Below are positions 59,621 through 64,000 of a stretch of 64,000 nucleotides of DNA, one piece after another. This stretch comes from Polynucleobacter aenigmaticus (GTDB lineage Bacteria; Pseudomonadota; Gammaproteobacteria; Burkholderiales; Burkholderiaceae): the NCBI RefSeq assembly GCF_002206635.1, contig NZ_NGUO01000002.1:186001-250000 (forward strand). Reading direction: 5' to 3'. The number at the start of each line of letters is the position of its first letter. The first letter of the stretch is position 1. The position numbers and the translations under genes are program-made. Under the pieces are notes generated by a model, which made no database searches, was not told where the DNA came from, and saw only the letters and a program-made list of their open reading frames with translations.

Positions 59621-60541
59621 ATGTTTGAACTTCTTGGAATTACCCCACAAGGGCTGGTTGCCCAGCTCTTGGTGGGGCTTATTAATGGCTCGTTCTACGC
59701 CATTTTGAGCTTGGGCTTGGCTATTATTTTTGGCCTACTCAACATCATTAATTTCTCGCACGGCGCCCAGTACACCATGGGTGCTTTTGTTGCGTGGATT
59801 GGCTTAACTCAAGTTGGCCAGTGGTTTGGCTTTCCTGAGTTCTCTATTAATTATTGGTTTGCATTAATTCTTGTGCCCTTGGTCATGGCCGGCTTTGGCT
59901 TGATTTTGGAGCGAACCATGCTTCGTCGCCTTTATCACCTGGATCATCTTTATGGTCTTTTGCTGACTTTTGGTTTGGCTTTAATTATCGAGGGCATGTT
60001 CCGTCATTGGTATGGAATTTCTGGTGAGAGCTATCCTGCTCCTGAAATATTACAAGGTGCCATCCCCTTAGAATCAATCGGTATTATTTTGCCTAAATAT
60101 CGCTTGTGGGTGGTTGTAGTTTCTTTGGTTGTTTGCTTTTCGACTTGGTATGTAATTGAGAGAACCAAGTTAGGCGCCTATCTTCGCGCGGGCACTGAGA
60201 ATCCAAAATTACTTCAAGCGTTTGGTATTAATGTTCCCCTGATGATTTCTTTGGCTTACGCCTATGGTGTAGGCCTTGCTGGTTTTGCTGGTGTCTTAGC
60301 GGCGCCTATTTTTCAAGTGAATCCACTGATGGGTTCGAATTTAATTATTGTTGTTTTTGCTGTGGTCGTAATTGGTGGAATGGGCTCAATCATGGGGTCT
60401 ATTTTGACTGGCCTTGCCTTAGGTTTGATTGAAGGCTTAACTAAAGTATTTTACCCAGAGGCATCTGGCGTGGTTATTTTTGTGATCATGGCAATCGTAT
60501 TGCTCATTCGTCCCGCTGGACTCTTCGGCCGGGAGAAATAA
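59621..60541 (+). CDS. livH: ABC transporter permease (LivH-like)
   Basis: A 306-residue permease with about eight helices. The opening LLVGLINGSFYAILSLGLAI and the cytoplasmic loop GAYLRAGTENPKLLQAFGINV fit the LivH family. It follows the binding protein and ends 2 bases before livM. Confidence 0.92.
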   Translation: MFELLGITPQGLVAQLLVGLINGSFYAILSLGLAIIFGLLNIINFSHGAQYTMGAFVAWIGLTQVGQWFGFPEFSINYWFALILVPLVMAGFGLILERTMLRRLYHLDHLYGLLLTFGLALIIEGMFRHWYGISGESYPAPEILQGAIPLESIGIILPKYRLWVVVVSLVVCFSTWYVIERTKLGAYLRAGTENPKLLQAFGINVPLMISLAYAYGVGLAGFAGVLAAPIFQVNPLMGSNLIIVVFAVVVIGGMGSIMGSILTGLALGLIEGLTKVFYPEASGVVIFVIMAIVLLIRPAGLFGREK

Positions 60542-60543
60542 GT

Positions 60544-61473
60544 ATGAACTCAAAAACAAAATTAATTTATGGCATCTTGGTGTGCATTGCCCTACTTATG
60601 CCATTCCAGGATTTTATCTATTTAGTGTTTGCAATGAAGGTCTTGTGCTTTGCCCTCTTTGCTTGCGCCTTTAATTTGCTGCTGGGTTTTACTGGCCTAC
60701 TCTCATTTGGTCATGCCGCATTCTTTGGAACCTCAGCCTACATTACTGCATATTTTTGCAAAGAGGTGGGACTATCACCCGAGTTTGGTATTGCATTAGG
60801 CGTTTTGGGCTCGGCGGCACTGGGCCTCCTCATTGGCTCCTTGGCAATTCGTAGGCAGGGCATTTATTTTGCAATGGTGACCTTGGCACTCTCGCAAATG
60901 GTTTACTTCTTGGCGGTTCAACTTCCATTTACCGGTGGTGAGGATGGTATTCAGGGTGTGCCCCGTGGAATGTTGCTTGGCTTCATTGATCTAAAAGATG
61001 ATGTGAGCATGTATTACTTTGTATTGGCTGTGTTCTTAATTGGTTTTGCTTTAATTTTGCGTACAGTTCACTCCCCATTTGGCCAGGTCTTAAAAGCCAT
61101 TCGCGAAAATGAGCCGCGCGCGATTTCTCTTGGTTACGATGTTGATCGTTTTAAATTAATTTCCTTTGTGATTTCAGCAGCCCTTGCTGGTCTGGCTGGA
61201 TCTTTAAAAACTTTGGTTTTCCAGTTGGCGACATTGACCGATGTTCATTGGCATATGTCTGGCGAGGTGGTTCTAATGACCTTGCTCGGCGGCATGGGAA
61301 CCATTCTTGGTCCAGTGGTTGGTGCTGGCATCGTGGTTGGCTTACAGAACTACTTGGCGAATATTGGGTCTTGGAGCACGATTGCAACCGGATTCATTTT
61401 TGTAATTTGTGTTTTGGCATTTCGTCGTGGTGTTGTTGGTGAAATCGCTCACTTTTTCAAGAGTAAGACTTGA
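60544..61473 (+). CDS. livM: ABC transporter permease (LivM-like)
   Basis: A 309-residue permease with about eight helices. It has NLLLGFTGLLSFGHAAFFGT, the loop GQVLKAIRENEPRAISLGYDV and SGEVVLMTLLGGMGTILGPV typical of LivM. It is the last gene of the transporter operon. Confidence 0.92.
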   Translation: MNSKTKLIYGILVCIALLMPFQDFIYLVFAMKVLCFALFACAFNLLLGFTGLLSFGHAAFFGTSAYITAYFCKEVGLSPEFGIALGVLGSAALGLLIGSLAIRRQGIYFAMVTLALSQMVYFLAVQLPFTGGEDGIQGVPRGMLLGFIDLKDDVSMYYFVLAVFLIGFALILRTVHSPFGQVLKAIRENEPRAISLGYDVDRFKLISFVISAALAGLAGSLKTLVFQLATLTDVHWHMSGEVVLMTLLGGMGTILGPVVGAGIVVGLQNYLANIGSWSTIATGFIFVICVLAFRRGVVGEIAHFFKSKT

Positions 61474-61498
61474 TTTTAGATTGTTCTTAATGGCTTCT

Positions 61499-61522
61499 AG
61501 TACGGCGCTTCGGCGCCGTACT
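61499..61522 (+). terminator. Strong hairpin after livM
   Basis: Perfect stem AGTACGGCGC/GCGCCGTACT closed by TTCG, 26 bases after the livM stop. A strong T run is missing, so it may work as a transcript 3' end stabiliser as well as a terminator. Confidence 0.7.
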
Positions 61523-61646
61523 CATTTCTGGGTTTGTATTGCTTGGGTTTACTGTGGATCCCGTGAACCTATAATTTTTATAAATAGTCAATTAAATCAA
61601 TAGCTTATATTGTTAACTATTAATATTTTTGTTTAATAGTCACATT

Positions 61647-61662
61647 TGTTTCACGTGAAACC
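61647..61662. promoter_or_regulatory. ParB binding site parS, upstream of mnmG
   Basis: TGTTTCACGTGAAACC matches 15 of 16 bases of the parS palindrome TGTTTCACGTGAAACA. It lies 40 bases before mnmG and about 9 kb from the probable oriC, where ParB-mediated segregation sites normally cluster. Confidence 0.88.
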
Positions 61663-61701
61663 TACAAAATGCTATGATCATCGCCCTATCTGAGGCAAAT
61701 C

Positions 61702-63627
61702 ATGCGTTATTCAAAAAACTTCGATGTCATTGTGGTTGGCGGCGGTCATGCTGGAACTGAAGCTGCGCTTGCGGCTGCGCGCATGGGATGCGATACCCTC
61801 CTCATTACCCATAGTATTGAGAATTTAGGTGCCATGAGCTGTAATCCCTCCATTGGCGGTATTGGTAAGGGCCACTTAGTTAAAGAGATTGATGCCATGG
61901 GTGGTGCAATGGCAGCGGCTACGGATGAGGCTGGTATTCAGTTTAGGATCCTTAATTCGAGTAAGGGGCCGGCGGTGCGTGCAACCCGTGCCCAGGGCGA
62001 TCGGGTTTTATATAAGGCAGCTATTCGCCACCGCCTAGAAAATCAAGAAAATCTTACCCTCTTTCAGGCAGCTGTAGATGACCTATTGGTTCAGGGGGAT
62101 GAGGTTCAGGGTGTTCTTACCCAAATGGGCTTGAAGTTTATGGCTAAGAAGGTGGTGCTAACTGCTGGAACCTTCTTGGATGGAAAGATTCACGTTGGTT
62201 TAAATAATTATGCCGGCGGTCGAGCTGGTGACCCGGCCGCAGTTTCTTTATCCGCAAGATTAAAAGAGTTAAAACTTCCTCAGGGAAGATTAAAGACGGG
62301 CACTCCGCCGCGGATAGATGGGCGAACCATTGACTTCTCTGTAATGCTAGAGCAGCCTGGGGATTTAGACCCTGTCCCAGTTTTCTCCTACTTAGGGCGT
62401 CCGGAGCAACATCCAAAACAAGTTCCCTGCTGGATTTCTCATACTAATGAGCAAACCCATGACATTATTCGAGGTGGTTTAGACCGCTCCCCGATGTATA
62501 CGGGCGTGATTGAGGGGGTTGGACCCCGCTACTGCCCTTCAATTGAAGACAAAATTCATCGTTTTGCCTCCAGAAATAGCCACCAAATCTTCTTGGAGCC
62601 GGAAGGATTAACAACGAACGAGTTTTATCCTAATGGCATCTCAACCAGCCTCCCTTTTGATGTTCAGTGGAATTTAGTTCGGAGCATTCGGGGTCTAGAG
62701 TCTGCTGTGATTGTGCGTCCTGGCTATGCAATTGAGTACGATTTCTTTGATCCGCGCCATTTGCGCCATAGCCTGGAGACCAGGGCAATTGCAGGCCTCT
62801 ACTTTGCGGGGCAGATTAATGGAACTACAGGCTATGAAGAGGCTGCCGCACAAGGCATGCTTGCTGGTATTAACGCGGGCTTGGCTGCGCAGGGCAAGGA
62901 GCCTTGGTTGCCTAAGCGCAGCGAATCCTATATTGGCGTTCTGGTTGATGACCTCATTACTTTAGGCGTCCAAGAGCCCTACCGTATGTTTACTAGTCGC
63001 GCAGAATATCGCCTGAGCTTGCGTGAAGATAATGCTGATATGCGCTTAACTACGATCGGCCGTGAGCTTGGATTGGTTAATGATTATCGCTGGAGTACCT
63101 TTTGTAGAAAACAAGAGGCTGTTTCACGTGAAACATCACGTTTGCAAGAAATTTGGATAGGACCAAAGCATGGTTCAGCTAAGGCTGTTTCTGAGCTTTT
63201 GGGTCAGGATCTATCGCACGAATGCAGTGTTGCTGACCTCTTGAGGCGCCCTGGCATTACTTATAGCGCAGTAACAAGCTTGTCGGAGGGGCTGTGGTCC
63301 CCTGGAACTCTAGATGATGACCTGGGTTTGGCTCAGCAAATCAGCGACCAAGTCGAAATTTCTATTAAATATCAAGGTTATATAGATAGGCAGACGGTTG
63401 AGATTGCTCGGCAAGAGCATAACGAAACCTTCCCGCTGCCTGAGTGGCTGGATTACACCCAAGTTCTGGGCTTATCTAAAGAAGTGCAACAAAAGCTTAA
63501 TTTGCATAAGCCGGGTACTTTGGGCCAAGCTGGCAGAATCTCTGGGGTAACGCCCGCAGCGCTATCTTTACTATTAGTGCATCTTAAAAAAGGCTTAGGC
63601 CGAACGCAAGAAGCGGCTCATGAATAA
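61702..63627 (+). CDS. mnmG: tRNA modification enzyme MnmG (GidA)
   Basis: FAD enzyme that, with MnmE, forms the cmnm5 group on tRNA U34. It has [19 protein letters not shown] at the N-terminus, [20 protein letters not shown], and [14 protein letters not shown]; 641 residues is normal. The coding region contains a perfect parS site. It overlaps rsmG by 8 bases. Confidence 0.97.
   Translation: MRYSKNFDVIVVGGGHAGTEAALAAARMGCDTLLITHSIENLGAMSCNPSIGGIGKGHLVKEIDAMGGAMAAATDEAGIQFRILNSSKGPAVRATRAQGDRVLYKAAIRHRLENQENLTLFQAAVDDLLVQGDEVQGVLTQMGLKFMAKKVVLTAGTFLDGKIHVGLNNYAGGRAGDPAAVSLSARLKELKLPQGRLKTGTPPRIDGRTIDFSVMLEQPGDLDPVPVFSYLGRPEQHPKQVPCWISHTNEQTHDIIRGGLDRSPMYTGVIEGVGPRYCPSIEDKIHRFASRNSHQIFLEPEGLTTNEFYPNGISTSLPFDVQWNLVRSIRGLESAVIVRPGYAIEYDFFDPRHLRHSLETRAIAGLYFAGQINGTTGYEEAAAQGMLAGINAGLAAQGKEPWLPKRSESYIGVLVDDLITLGVQEPYRMFTSRAEYRLSLREDNADMRLTTIGRELGLVNDYRWSTFCRKQEAVSRETSRLQEIWIGPKHGSAKAVSELLGQDLSHECSVADLLRRPGITYSAVTSLSEGLWSPGTLDDDLGLAQQISDQVEISIKYQGYIDRQTVEIARQEHNETFPLPEWLDYTQVLGLSKEVQQKLNLHKPGTLGQAGRISGVTPAALSLLLVHLKKGLGRTQEAAHE
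63120..63135. promoter_or_regulatory. Perfect parS site inside mnmG
   Basis: TGTTTCACGTGAAACA is the full 16-base ParB recognition palindrome, within codons for A-V-S-R-E-T. Together with the site at 61647 it forms a 1.5-kb pair near oriC. Confidence 0.92.
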
Positions 63628-64000
63628 TGAGTTGGTTTCCTTGGGGATTGAAGATTTGGGATTAAACCTAAACCCAGAAAATATTGCTGATTTAGAATTG
63701 TTTTTACAGGAAATGGGCCGCTGGAATCAGGTGCACAATTTAACAGCAATTGAAGGCGAGCAAAACTCTATACGTCTGCATCTTATTGATTCTATTACTG
63801 TTTTACCAATTATGCGTCAATTTTTGACGGACCCCGGTCCGAGTATTGCAGACCTTGGTTCGGGTGGCGGTCTGCCAGCCATACCCATTGCAATCTTGCA
63901 ACCAGGCTGGCATTTAACCTTGATTGAGGCCATCCGCAAAAAGACAGCGTTTCTGCAGCATGTACGCGGTAAGTTGGGCCTAAAGAATATTCAGGTGTTA
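63620..64000 (+). CDS. rsmG: 16S rRNA m7G527 methyltransferase RsmG (3' end outside window)
   Basis: Partial gene. ATG at 63620 overlaps the mnmG end. The visible 127 residues include [25 protein letters not shown] and the SAM-binding [17 protein letters not shown], then [13 protein letters not shown], as in GidB. mnmG-rsmG is the usual order, normally followed by parA and parB. Confidence 0.95.
   Translation, partial: MNNELVSLGIEDLGLNLNPENIADLELFLQEMGRWNQVHNLTAIEGEQNSIRLHLIDSITVLPIMRQFLTDPGPSIADLGSGGGLPAIPIAILQPGWHLTLIEAIRKKTAFLQHVRGKLGLKNIQVL

Noticed and set aside
61409..61603. Plus-strand open frame across the end of livM and the hairpin
   Set aside because: It overlaps livM in another frame and runs through the terminator stem; no protein-like composition.

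Overview
The window looks like the chromosome-origin region of a free-living, medium-GC betaproteobacterium of the family Burkholderiaceae, most likely the genus Polynucleobacter. This is inferred from protein character and gene order: rpmH-rnpA-yidD-yidC-mnmE leftward and dnaA-dnaN-gyrB rightward from the origin, mreBCD-mrdA-rodA, a phasin, and an OsmC/YcaO fusion. No database was searched.

Layout. 1-5.3 kb: the rod-shape operon (3' part of mreB, then mreC, mreD, mrdA, rodA). 5.3-6.8 kb: the HU gene, with a complete IS30-family element sitting between it and a good sigma-70-type promoter. 6.8-17.2 kb: housekeeping and envelope genes (LpxO-like hydroxylase, carbonic anhydrase, LpxL-like acyltransferase, a metallophosphoesterase next to a Ser/Thr kinase-universal stress fusion, a pseudouridine synthase, prfC with an apparent AUU start, MOSC and histidine-phosphatase proteins). 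17.2-21.7 kb: a solute-binding lipoprotein, a tandem glycine riboswitch over a very small gene, panD, a phasin and a peroxiredoxin. 21.8-31.4 kb: an accessory zone ending at an intact tRNA-Phe gene. Its one- to four-gene segments (sodC, HAD, acyltransferase, DUF1275, katG, small lipoproteins, a glycosyltransferase, a secreted protein) are separated by partial, decayed copies of the tRNA-Phe 3' half plus its terminator. No integrase is visible.

31.4-40.3 kb: OsmC-YcaO, an NtrX/NtrY-like two-component pair, DUF4390, rsmB, fmt and def in one leftward block. 40.3-46.6 kb: a dprA remnant, topB, an mnmC C-domain gene overlapping topB tail to tail, and pckG. 46.6-50.5 kb: mnmE, yidC, yidD, rnpA, rpmH. 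50.5-56.8 kb: dnaA, a DnaA-box-rich intergenic region with a DnaA-trio-like unwinding element (probable oriC), dnaN, gyrB (frame broken at a run of nine A near its start), a SET-domain protein and DUF3717. 56.9-61.5 kb: a complete branched-chain-amino-acid-type ABC transporter. 61.6-64 kb: mnmG with two ParB-type parS sites, then the start of rsmG.

The most unusual feature is the tRNA-Phe repeat array. It reads as a layered record of successive small insertions at one tRNA gene. Copies nearest the live tRNA are best preserved in the tRNA part, while the terminator hairpin is kept nearly everywhere, once by paired compensating changes.
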